Below, piece by piece: positions 18,217-25,522 of a DNA stretch of 64,000 bases. Where the stretch lies: positions 1 through 64,000 of the forward strand of contig CAMVDU010000002.1 in assembly GCA_947166345.1 (NCBI GenBank), written 5' to 3'. The stretch is from an uncultured Prevotellaceae bacterium (GTDB taxonomy: Bacteria; Bacteroidota; Bacteroidia; Bacteroidales; Bacteroidaceae). The notes beneath the pieces were generated by a model. That model saw only the letters and a list, made by a program, of their open reading frames with translations. It had not been told where the DNA came from and searched no databases. Made by a program: the position numbers and the translations under genes. Within the stretch, counting starts at the first letter, position 1, and every line of letters starts with the position of its first letter.

Positions 18217-19635
18217 ATGGGAAAGATTATCGTAGCCGGCATAGGACCAGGCAGTCGTGAGGATATGACTCCTGCCGTACTCGAAGCAGTAGGCAGAGCC
18301 GATGCCGTTGTGGGTTATAAATACTATTTTCAGTTTATCGAACCCTATGTGCGTGAGGGATGCCAATGCATCGATACAGGCATGAAGAAGGAACGCGAAA
18401 GGGCCGAGCAGGCCTTCCTGCTGGCTGAGCAGGGACTGACGGTTGTGGTTATCTCCAGCGGTGATGCAGGTATCTATGGTATGGGACCGCTCATCTACGA
18501 GATGCAGCAAGAGAGAGTGGCCAGCGGTTCTCCCGCTGACATCGAAATAGAGGTGCTGCCAGGCATCTCCGCTTTCCAGAAGGCGGCGTCTCTGCTGGGC
18601 GCACCCATTGGTCACGATGTGTGCCTCATATCGCTGAGCGACCTGATGACCCCCTGGGAGGTGATTGAGCGCCGTATCCAAGCTGCTGCTGTGGGCGACT
18701 TCGTCACAGCCGTATATAACCCAAAGTCGCATGGACGCTACTGGCAACTGTATCGTCTGGTGGAAGTGTTCCTGGACAACGGTCGTAGCGCCGATACGCC
18801 TGTGGGTTATGTGCGTCAGGCAGGACGCGACGAGCAGACTGTCGTTGTCACCACCCTTGGCACCTTCAATCCAGAGGATGTCGATATGTTCACGGTTGTC
18901 ATCATCGGCAATTCGCAGTCGTATATTGCAAACGGAAAGTTCATCACACCTCGTGGCTACTATCGTGAGGAGAAGCAGGAGAACGTTAAGCCTGGCCAGT
19001 CTATCATGATGGAAAGCTTCCGCACGATACGTTCCGAGATGCAGCATCCTGACGTGCCAACATGGCGTCTATGGCCTTTGCTGCATGCCATTCATACGAC
19101 GGTAGACTTCGGCATGGAAGAGTGTCTTTGGATGGATGACCGTGCTACGGAGATATTATATAATAAGGTGGTTGACGGCAGTCTGAAACATATTGTCACC
19201 GACGTCACAATGGCTGCCAGCGGTATCCGAAAGGGGGCTTTGGAGCGACTGGGCATTGAGGTGCATTGTTACATCAACGACCCTCGTTCCAAACAGATGG
19301 CCGAAGAGAAAGGCATCACTCGCAGTCAGGCTTGCATGCAACTGGCAGCGGAGGAATATCCCGAGGCGCTCTATGTGGTTGGCAATGCGCCAACAGCGCT
19401 CTTCGAGATTTGCGACTTGGTGCGTAAAGGCAAGATGCATCCCGTGGGAATCATTGCCGCACCGGTCGGTTTTGTGCATGTATGCGAAAGTAAACATGCC
19501 GTCAAGACGTTGAAGCAGATTCCCAAGATGATTGTTGAGGGCCGCAAGGGTGGTAGCAATCTTGCTGCCACACTCTGCAACGCCATCCTGACCTTTGATG
19601 ATGCAGCCCAACTGAAGCCTGGACGCGACTTATAG
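18217..19635 (+). CDS. Fused cobalt-precorrin-3 C17-methyltransferase / precorrin-8 methylmutase (CbiH-CbiC; CobJ-CobH)
   Basis: A bifunctional corrin-ring enzyme of 472 residues. Residues 1-250 are a SAM-dependent tetrapyrrole methylase: start GKIIVAGIGPGSREDMTPA, then ISSGDAGIYGM and LPGISAFQKAASLLGAP, and TAVYNPKSHGRYWQL. This part performs C17 methylation with ring contraction. Residues about 255-472 are a methylmutase of the CbiC/CobH family, with the histidine region LLHAIHTTVDFGM, DVTMAASGIRKG, and APVGFVHVCESK, moving the C11 methyl to C12. The ATG at 18217 fits both the methylase start and the promoter. The CbiG gene downstream argues for the anaerobic (cobalt-first) route. Confidence 0.92.
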   Translation: MGKIIVAGIGPGSREDMTPAVLEAVGRADAVVGYKYYFQFIEPYVREGCQCIDTGMKKERERAEQAFLLAEQGLTVVVISSGDAGIYGMGPLIYEMQQERVASGSPADIEIEVLPGISAFQKAASLLGAPIGHDVCLISLSDLMTPWEVIERRIQAAAVGDFVTAVYNPKSHGRYWQLYRLVEVFLDNGRSADTPVGYVRQAGRDEQTVVVTTLGTFNPEDVDMFTVVIIGNSQSYIANGKFITPRGYYREEKQENVKPGQSIMMESFRTIRSEMQHPDVPTWRLWPLLHAIHTTVDFGMEECLWMDDRATEILYNKVVDGSLKHIVTDVTMAASGIRKGALERLGIEVHCYINDPRSKQMAEEKGITRSQACMQLAAEEYPEALYVVGNAPTALFEICDLVRKGKMHPVGIIAAPVGFVHVCESKHAVKTLKQIPKMIVEGRKGGSNLAATLCNAILTFDDAAQLKPGRDL

Positions 19636-19715
19636 AAAAAATATCAACTTCTTTGTAACAAACTCTAAAGAATACTCGTATGTACAGATAGAAGGGTTCA
19701 TCGATGACACTTTGA

Positions 19716-19743
19716 AACAATAAACATTAAACATTAAACAATA
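19716..19743. repeat. Heptamer array upstream of DUF4252 gene
   Basis: Four units, AACAATA, AACATTA, AACATTA, AACAATA, lie in the gap after cbiHC. They end one further heptamer (GAAAGTG) before an in-frame ATG at 19751. Confidence 0.9.
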
Positions 19744-19780
19744 GAAAGTGATGACAATTTTATCTAACAACTATGGTTCT

Positions 19781-20296
19781 ATGAAGGCCATGAAGAAGTG
19801 GGCTGTTTGTGCCGTATTACTCTTGGCGTGTCTCAGCGTCAATGCTCAGAACTTTAATTTTGAGAAGTTGGCAAAAATTAAGGGCGTGGAATACACGCAC
19901 GTTGACAAGGAAAAGATAAACCTTGCGGCTAGTCTGGGTGAAGGCTTGCATATTGGCGAGTCTGTCAACCTTGGAGGAGGCGATGATGCAGGCAAATTCC
20001 TTCAGCAGCTTGACGACGTAAAGGTTTTTTCGTGTGAAGAGAAAGGCAGTATCAAGAAATTCAAGAAGACGGCTTTGGATCTGCTGAAAGGGCAGGAGTG
20101 GGAACCGCTGGTTGATACAACAGGTGATGATGGCGAGATGGTAAAGATCTATCTCTCCAAGAATGGTGAGTACTCTACCAACGTCATCCTGGCAGTTGAG
20201 GACGATGAAGCTAATCTGGTAGTCATCAGCGGAACGTTCGACTTAGCCAAAATGATGCAACAAGCCATGAATAAGAATGGCGAAGTGAACGAATAA
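19781..20296 (+). CDS. Secreted DUF4252 family protein (first copy)
   Basis: A small exported protein of unknown function, 171 residues from the ATG at 19781. A start at 19751, giving 10 more residues, is possible because the repeat array leads up to it. A signal peptide (MKKWAVCAVLLLACLSVNAQ) precedes the mature part, which begins NFNFEKLAKIKGVEYTHV. DUF4252 proteins in Bacteroidales commonly sit beside an ECF sigma gene, as here. The C-terminal pattern NLVVISGTFDLAKMM is shared with the second copy at 21225 (TTVMVFSGKFTLDDVMKM). Together with the next three genes it forms a cassette; a cell-envelope stress role is only a guess. Confidence 0.78.
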   Translation: MKAMKKWAVCAVLLLACLSVNAQNFNFEKLAKIKGVEYTHVDKEKINLAASLGEGLHIGESVNLGGGDDAGKFLQQLDDVKVFSCEEKGSIKKFKKTALDLLKGQEWEPLVDTTGDDGEMVKIYLSKNGEYSTNVILAVEDDEANLVVISGTFDLAKMMQQAMNKNGEVNE

Positions 20297-20318
20297 ACTG
20301 CAAGAACAATAGTAACGA

Positions 20319-20831
20319 ATGGACGCACGGGAGTTCAAGCAGCGGTTCATGCCTCACCATCAGTTGCTCTACAGGGTTGCCTACCACCTGACGGGCAATG
20401 CGCAGGATGCCGAAGACCTGCTTCAGGACCTATACCTGAAGCTATGGCAGAAACGTGACGACCTGCCCGATGAGGCGACGAAGGAAGCTTATCTCGTGAC
20501 AATGATACGACGTCTGTTCGTGGACCAACGGCGATTGAAACATCTGGATACCTCGGCAGAACTGAAGAATGAAGACGGGCCACCCGATGAAGGGAGTCTC
20601 GACCATCAGATAGATGCCAGAGACGAGGCACAAAAGATGGAGGGACTCATCCATCAACTGCCAGAAAGGGAGGCAAGAATCATTCAGATGCATTTGGTGG
20701 ATGACCGCTCCTATGAGGAGATAGAACAAAACACCGGACTCTCGCAAGGTAATATCCGCATCATCGTGATGCGAACGAAAAAGAAACTGAAGCAACAATT
20801 CCAAAATATCACGAAGACATGGACGAACTGA
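20319..20831 (+). CDS. ECF-type RNA polymerase sigma factor
   Basis: A 170-residue alternative sigma factor. Region 2 is visible as LTGNAQDAEDLLQDLYLKLW (about residues 24-43) with the following RRLFVDQRR. Region 4 is the C-terminal helix-turn-helix, RSYEEIEQNTGLSQGNIRI (about 129-147) followed by RTKKKLKQQF. There is no region 1 or 3, as in ECF sigmas. The following gene overlaps it by 13 bp and has one membrane helix, fitting a cognate anti-sigma factor. The target promoters are unknown; autoregulation of this cassette is plausible. Confidence 0.92.
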   Translation: MDAREFKQRFMPHHQLLYRVAYHLTGNAQDAEDLLQDLYLKLWQKRDDLPDEATKEAYLVTMIRRLFVDQRRLKHLDTSAELKNEDGPPDEGSLDHQIDARDEAQKMEGLIHQLPEREARIIQMHLVDDRSYEEIEQNTGLSQGNIRIIVMRTKKKLKQQFQNITKTWTN

Positions 20832-21223
20832 ATCTGAAAACGTTAGAACAAATTCCCATCCCCGATGGACTGGAAGAGCGTCTGTCGGCTAAGATTGATG
20901 AATGGGAGCAAGAGGAGAAACAGCAGAAAGCCCAGCGTCGCTCGATCCTGCCAAAGGTTCTGCGCTATACAGCTGCTGCCGCCAGCGTCGTCCTCGTCGT
21001 GGGTGTGGGAATCCATTTGCTGAATCAAGATAGAAATGTGAACATGAATCTGGTTCAACAGGATACCTACCAAGATCCTGTGCGGGCTCGACAGGAAGCT
21101 GACCGTGCACTCAACCTGCTGGCCTATAACCTGAACAAGGGTATGGGACAACTGGAGAAGGCGAAAGCCCTGAGCGACAAGACAAAACAATCATTTAACG
21201 AGAAACTTAAAGTATTGAAATAG
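20819..21223 (+). CDS. Putative single-pass anti-sigma factor
   Basis: A 134-residue protein with no firm family match. An N-terminal cytoplasmic part (about 1-45; acidic and basic, DGLEERLSAKIDEWEQEE) is followed by one membrane helix (about 50-70; YTAAAASVVLVVGVGIHLL) and a C-terminal outer part predicted to be helical. The 13-bp overlap with the sigma gene and this topology suggest that it holds the sigma factor at the membrane. No zinc-binding anti-sigma motif is seen, so the role is inferred from context. Confidence 0.65.
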   Translation: MDELNLKTLEQIPIPDGLEERLSAKIDEWEQEEKQQKAQRRSILPKVLRYTAAAASVVLVVGVGIHLLNQDRNVNMNLVQQDTYQDPVRARQEADRALNLLAYNLNKGMGQLEKAKALSDKTKQSFNEKLKVLK

Positions 21224-21224
21224 T

Positions 21225-21692
21225 ATGAAACAGATAATCATGAAGACCCTCCTTTGCGTTGTGGTTGCTCTATGCAGTATCAATGCCAATGCGCAAGTAA
21301 AGGCGTTTGAGAAATATGCCAACATGAAGAATGTGAGCTATGTGTACATATCAAAGTATATGCTCGGCTTGGCAGGTAAGAATGCGACACCGTCTGTGCC
21401 AGGTATCGACACGCAGACATTGGCCAACAAACTGACGGGTATTCAAATCATTACCTCTGAAAACAATGCTGCACAGAAAAAGCTGAACAACGATGTCAAG
21501 GACATGATGGCGAGAGACAAGTATGAGCTACTGATGCAGATGAACGAGGACGACAATAAGGTAAACATCTTCCACCATGAGGATAGTCACCAGTCGGCTG
21601 TCATCATGTTGGTAGAAGGCGATGACGAAACAACGGTCATGGTCTTCTCAGGTAAGTTCACACTCGATGATGTAATGAAGATGACACAATAA
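21225..21692 (+). CDS. Secreted DUF4252 family protein (second copy)
   Basis: A 155-residue exported protein. A signal peptide ends near SINANAQVK (about residue 25), and the mature start FEKYANMKNVSYVYISKYM parallels the first DUF4252 copy. It begins 1 bp after the anti-sigma stop, so it is translated in the same transcript. Function unknown. Paired DUF4252 genes around an ECF sigma/anti-sigma pair suggest secreted signal or effector proteins of that regulon. Confidence 0.8.
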   Translation: MKQIIMKTLLCVVVALCSINANAQVKAFEKYANMKNVSYVYISKYMLGLAGKNATPSVPGIDTQTLANKLTGIQIITSENNAAQKKLNNDVKDMMARDKYELLMQMNEDDNKVNIFHHEDSHQSAVIMLVEGDDETTVMVFSGKFTLDDVMKMTQ

Positions 21693-21703
21693 TTGAATTG
21701 GTT

Positions 21704-22975
21704 ATGGAGCGAGCGAGGTTCATCGTTATAGGTATTACAGACCATCCAGCACCGTGGTTTTCACCAGAGGTGCTGGATGTTATACGTCATGGACGGATCT
21801 TCTCAGGTGGAAGACGGCACCACGAAATCGTAGCTCCACTGCTGCCTGAGGACGCAGAATGGATTGACATCACCGTACCGCTGGACGCAGTCTTCGAGAA
21901 ATATCAAGAATTGTCAATTGCCAATTGTCAATTGCCATTTATAATATTCGCCAGTGGCGACCCACTGTTCTTTGGCTTTGCCAATACCATCAAGCGTAAG
22001 ATGCCAGAGGCAGAGATTGTGCTCTATCCCTCGTTCAACTCTTTGCAGATGTTGGCCCATCGTCTGGTGATGCCTTATCACGACATGCGTGTTGTCTCGC
22101 TGACAGGGCGTCCTTGGCCAGAGTTCGACCGTGCTCTCATAGAGCGGACAGAGAAAATAGGCATCCTGACAGACAAGGAGCACACTCCAGCGGCTATCGC
22201 CCAGCGCATGCTGGAGTATGGCTATACCTATTATAAGATGTACGTGGGTGAGCATTTGGGTAATCCACAACAGGAGAAGGTCAGCACGCTCACCCTCGAG
22301 GAGGCCGCACAGCACGAATTCTCCATGCCCAATTGCGTGATACTAGAAAGTATACAAAAAGCGCTCGAGCTCTGCTCGCTTGCTACCAAAGGGACGCAAG
22401 AACCGTCCCTTTTGTGTACTTTTGGCATCCCTGACTCCGAATTTGCCCTTCTCGATGGTCGCGAGAAGATGATAACCAAGATGCCTATCCGATTGTTGAC
22501 CCTTCAGGCCCTCGAATTACCAAATCACCGCGTCTTCTGGGATATTGGTTTCTGTACGGGCAGCGTCTCAATAGAGGCCCGTCTGCAATTTCCGCATCTA
22601 CAGATAGAAGCTTTCGAGATTCGTCCTGAATGCGAAGGAATTATTAATAAGAATGCTCGACGCTTTGGTGCTCCTGGCATCAATATCCATATTGGTGATT
22701 TCCTGATACAAGACATTAGTAACCTGCCTCATCCGGATGCTGTCTTTATTGGAGGACATGGTGGAAAGTTGAAAGAAATCATGGAAAAGGTATTGACTGT
22801 TTTGTCTGATGATGGTGTCATTGTATTCAATAGCGTCATCGCTCCAAAGGTTACAACAGACAGTCAGAAGCTTTGGAACGAGGCCTGCGAAGAACTTAGC
22901 CTCCAGCAAGAGCAACCACTTCATATCCAATTAAACGACAATCATCCCATAACAATATTGAAATGCAAAAAATAG
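21704..22975 (+). CDS. Fused cobalt-precorrin-7 C5- and C15-methyltransferase (CbiE-CbiT; CobL)
   Basis: A 423-residue bifunctional enzyme. The N-terminal half (about 1-205) is a CbiE tetrapyrrole methylase, with FIVIGITDHPAPWFSPEVL at the start and IIFASGDPLFFGFANTI. The C-terminal half (about 230-423) is a CbiT Rossmann methyltransferase with the SAM loop VFWDIGFCTGSVSIEA and the segment DAVFIGGHGGKLKEIM. It carries out C5 and C15 methylation and decarboxylation of the acetate side chain. ATG 21704 is used; an upstream TTG (21698) is unlikely. An AATTGYC heptamer array lies within the CbiE half. The end overlaps cbiGF by 13 bp. Confidence 0.92.
   Translation: MERARFIVIGITDHPAPWFSPEVLDVIRHGRIFSGGRRHHEIVAPLLPEDAEWIDITVPLDAVFEKYQELSIANCQLPFIIFASGDPLFFGFANTIKRKMPEAEIVLYPSFNSLQMLAHRLVMPYHDMRVVSLTGRPWPEFDRALIERTEKIGILTDKEHTPAAIAQRMLEYGYTYYKMYVGEHLGNPQQEKVSTLTLEEAAQHEFSMPNCVILESIQKALELCSLATKGTQEPSLLCTFGIPDSEFALLDGREKMITKMPIRLLTLQALELPNHRVFWDIGFCTGSVSIEARLQFPHLQIEAFEIRPECEGIINKNARRFGAPGINIHIGDFLIQDISNLPHPDAVFIGGHGGKLKEIMEKVLTVLSDDGVIVFNSVIAPKVTTDSQKLWNEACEELSLQQEQPLHIQLNDNHPITILKCKK
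21909..21936. repeat. Heptamer array inside cbiE
   Basis: Four units AATTGTC, AATTGCC, AATTGTC, AATTGCC lie in-frame, encoding LSIANCQLPF just before IIFASGDPLF. This is the second in-gene heptamer array of the window. Confidence 0.93.
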
Positions 22976-24738
22976 CAATTATACAAATCAGTGAGGCAGG
23001 CAGAGAGATTGCTTCAACGCTCAAAAGGGAGTTGAAAGCCAAAGTGATCCAGCGCTCAGAGGTGGGCAAGGAATGGAAGAAACAGGATGCTTTCATCTTT
23101 ATTGGGGCAATGGGTATCTGCGTGAGGACGATTGCACCTTATATTAAAGACAAGCATGAGGACCCAGCAGTAGTATGTGTTGATAGTCTGGGATTGAATT
23201 CCATCTCTGTACTTTCAGGTCATATCGGAGGTGCTAACAATCTTGCTCGAGAGGTGGCTGCTGTGATTGGTGCTCGCGAGGTTATCACTACCCAAAGCGA
23301 TACTGCAGGCCTTTGGGCACTCGATACCCTTGCAGAGCGATTCAACTGGGTCATCGCCAGCGACGACGATATGAATGAGTGTATCTTTGCTTTCGTCAAT
23401 CGCGAGCCTACCGCCCTGCTGATGGAAATCTGCGATGAGGGTACGGACTATCTGGAGAAGACACTGCCTGAGCATGTGACTGTCGTGAAAAGTCTCGAAG
23501 AGGTAGATCCCAAAAAGTTTAAGCTGGTCATTCTCGTGACGCCATACAATCTCTGTGTACCATACGGTGTACTTGAACTGCATTTCGTACCGATGATAGC
23601 TTCTTTGGGCTTTGGACTAGCCCATCATCCTGATGACTATGAGGATATCTACGACGAAATTGACGAGGCCATGAGTCAGATTGGTGTGTTACCTTGCTAT
23701 AAACGCTATTGCACCATTGATGTGAAACAGGATGAAGAGTTTTGTACGATGCTTGTCGATGATTTAGGAGAAGAGTTGGTATTCTACTCAGCTAATGAAC
23801 TCGCCAAGGTCGAGGTGCCCAATCCCAGCAAGACTGTTCAGAAACATGTGGGTACACCTAGCGTCTGTGAGGCTGCCGCCATCCTTGGAGCAAACAATGG
23901 AAAACTGATTGTTCCTAAGGTGAAAGGCAGGAACTGGACAGCTGCCCTCGCCATCGACTACAAATATCTGCGAGAAAAGACAGGCCACATCGAGATTGTA
24001 GGTGCAGGTCCTGGTGATCCTGACTTGGTGAGTGTGAGAGGTAGGAAGATGCTGGAGAAGGCCGACCTGATTCTCTATGCTGGCTCTCTTGTTCCAAAAG
24101 CATTAACAGAATGTCATAAGCCTGGGGCTGTGGTTCGTTCTTCAGCCGATATGAACCTTGAAGAGCAGTGCGCATTGATGAAGAAACACTACGAAAAAGG
24201 CCATTTCATCGTGCGTTTGCATACAGGTGATCCTTGTATCTTTGGTGCTATCCAAGAGCAGATGGCCTTCTTTGACCAAGAAGGGATGGACTATCACATC
24301 ACACCAGGAATCTCCAGTTTCCTCGCTGCAGCTGCAGAGTTGCAGAGTCAGTTTACAATACCTGAACGTACGCAGACTATCATCTTGACAAGAGGAGAGG
24401 GTAGGACGCCCATGCCTGAGAAGGAGCAGCTGCATCTATTGGCACGCAGTCAGAGTACGATGTGCATCTTCCTCAGTGCTGCCATTGTAGATGATGTACA
24501 ACGAGAGCTATTGCAAGAATATCCAGAGGATACGCCCGTTGCTGCCTGCTATCATCTCACATGGCCAGATCAGAAAATCTATCGTGGTAAGCTCAAGGAT
24601 CTGGCAAAGATTGTTCATGAAAACAAACTGACGTTAACTACGATGCTTGTTGTTGGTGAAGCCATTGACAACCGTGAGGGGTTGTCGGAGCTCTATTCAA
24701 AGTATTTCACGCACCTATTCCGTCAAGGAGAGGAGTGA
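22963..24738 (+). CDS. Fused cobalt-precorrin-5A hydrolase / cobalt-precorrin-4 C11-methyltransferase (CbiG-CbiF)
   Basis: A 591-residue fusion. Residues about 1-340 are CbiG, which opens the delta-lactone and releases acetaldehyde. It shows FIFIGAMGICVRTIAPYI, VLSGHIGGANNLAREVA and the C-terminal CbiG segment GTPSVCEAAAILGANNGKL. Residues about 345-591 are CbiF/CobM: IEIVGAGPGDPDLVSVRGR, YAGSLVPKALTE, LHTGDPCIFGAIQEQM, and TPGISSFLAAAAELQSQFT. Because CbiG belongs only to the oxygen-independent route, the pathway is the anaerobic one. It ends only 3 bp from the convergent HAD gene. Confidence 0.93.
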   Translation: MQKIAIIQISEAGREIASTLKRELKAKVIQRSEVGKEWKKQDAFIFIGAMGICVRTIAPYIKDKHEDPAVVCVDSLGLNSISVLSGHIGGANNLAREVAAVIGAREVITTQSDTAGLWALDTLAERFNWVIASDDDMNECIFAFVNREPTALLMEICDEGTDYLEKTLPEHVTVVKSLEEVDPKKFKLVILVTPYNLCVPYGVLELHFVPMIASLGFGLAHHPDDYEDIYDEIDEAMSQIGVLPCYKRYCTIDVKQDEEFCTMLVDDLGEELVFYSANELAKVEVPNPSKTVQKHVGTPSVCEAAAILGANNGKLIVPKVKGRNWTAALAIDYKYLREKTGHIEIVGAGPGDPDLVSVRGRKMLEKADLILYAGSLVPKALTECHKPGAVVRSSADMNLEEQCALMKKHYEKGHFIVRLHTGDPCIFGAIQEQMAFFDQEGMDYHITPGISSFLAAAAELQSQFTIPERTQTIILTRGEGRTPMPEKEQLHLLARSQSTMCIFLSAAIVDDVQRELLQEYPEDTPVAACYHLTWPDQKIYRGKLKDLAKIVHENKLTLTTMLVVGEAIDNREGLSELYSKYFTHLFRQGEE

Positions 24739-24741
24739 CCG

Positions 24742-25455
24742 TCAGTCGTTCACTGAAAGAACGGTTAGTAGCTCGCTGAAATGACTGATACGAGTCATTC
24801 GGGGATGTCGGACCTCTTCAGCGTTCTCCAACTCCCATGTGATATAAAAAGGAATATAGACAGCAGAACAACCTACGGCTAATGCAGGGGCAATGTCGCT
24901 TTTCATGGAGTTGCCTACCATGAGTAGGTTTTCTGGTGTTATTCCCAACTTGTGGCATAGCATCTTGAATTCTTTCTCACCCTTGTCGCTGGTTATCTCT
25001 ACATCGTCAAACAAGGATGCCAGTCCGGATCGTTCTAATTTGTGCTCTTGATCTAGCAGTTCGCCTTTAGTGAAACATACTAGTCGCAGGTCGGGACGTC
25101 TGTAGCGAAGTGCTTCCAGAGTCTCACGAACTTCTGGCAGGGGTGTGCAAGGAAACTGTAAAAGCCGATAGCAGCGTTGCTGGATGTCGTTGATCTTCTC
25201 TGCAGGCATCTCGTAATGACTGACACGCATGGCTGTCTCCAACATTGACAATGTGAAGGCTTTTGCACCAAACCCCAATAGCGGCATGTTCTTGCGTTCA
25301 GTGGCATAGAGCTCTCGCGTGGCTGTTGCACGATCTACCCAGGGTTCCAGTTCGGTGTACAGTTGTTGCATCACCTCTTCAAAATGTCCCTGACAGTCCC
25401 ATAGGGTGTCGTCAGCATCAAAGGCAATGACTGTCGTCTGTTTGGCAATATCCAT
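24742..25455 (-). CDS. HAD-superfamily hydrolase
   Basis: A 237-residue phosphatase-like protein of the HAD superfamily. Motif I is FDADDTLWD (nucleophile Asp near residue 12), motif II LVCFTKGEL, then a lysine in DKGEKEF, and motif IV MVGNSMKSDIAPALAVG. An alpha-helical cap follows motif I, as in HAD subfamily I. It probably dephosphorylates a small metabolite, but the substrate is unknown. It is convergent with cbiGF and preceded by the terminator of the lipoprotein gene, so it is likely a single-gene unit. Confidence 0.85.
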   Translation of the reverse strand: MDIAKQTTVIAFDADDTLWDCQGHFEEVMQQLYTELEPWVDRATATRELYATERKNMPLLGFGAKAFTLSMLETAMRVSHYEMPAEKINDIQQRCYRLLQFPCTPLPEVRETLEALRYRRPDLRLVCFTKGELLDQEHKLERSGLASLFDDVEITSDKGEKEFKMLCHKLGITPENLLMVGNSMKSDIAPALAVGCSAVYIPFYITWELENAEEVRHPRMTRISHFSELLTVLSVND

Positions 25456-25473
25456 CAGTTTGTTTTAAATGAA

Positions 25474-25509
25474 AAAGGAGGATGCGTCCATGGTGATGCA
25501 TCCTCCTTT
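25474..25509 (-). terminator. Terminator of the OB-repeat lipoprotein gene
   Basis: A perfect 12-bp stem, AAAGGAGGATGC (25474-25485) with GCATCCTCCTTT (25498-25509), is followed on the minus strand by TTTTTCATTT context. It ends the TonB receptor-lipoprotein unit. Confidence 0.9.
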
Positions 25510-25522
25510 GTGTATAATAAGT

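Noticed and set aside
18121..19047. Open frame continuing upstream of recG, antisense to cbiH
   Set aside because: It carries no domain or start signal, the recG promoter lies downstream of it, and the opposite strand is clearly cbiH. It is a shadow frame.
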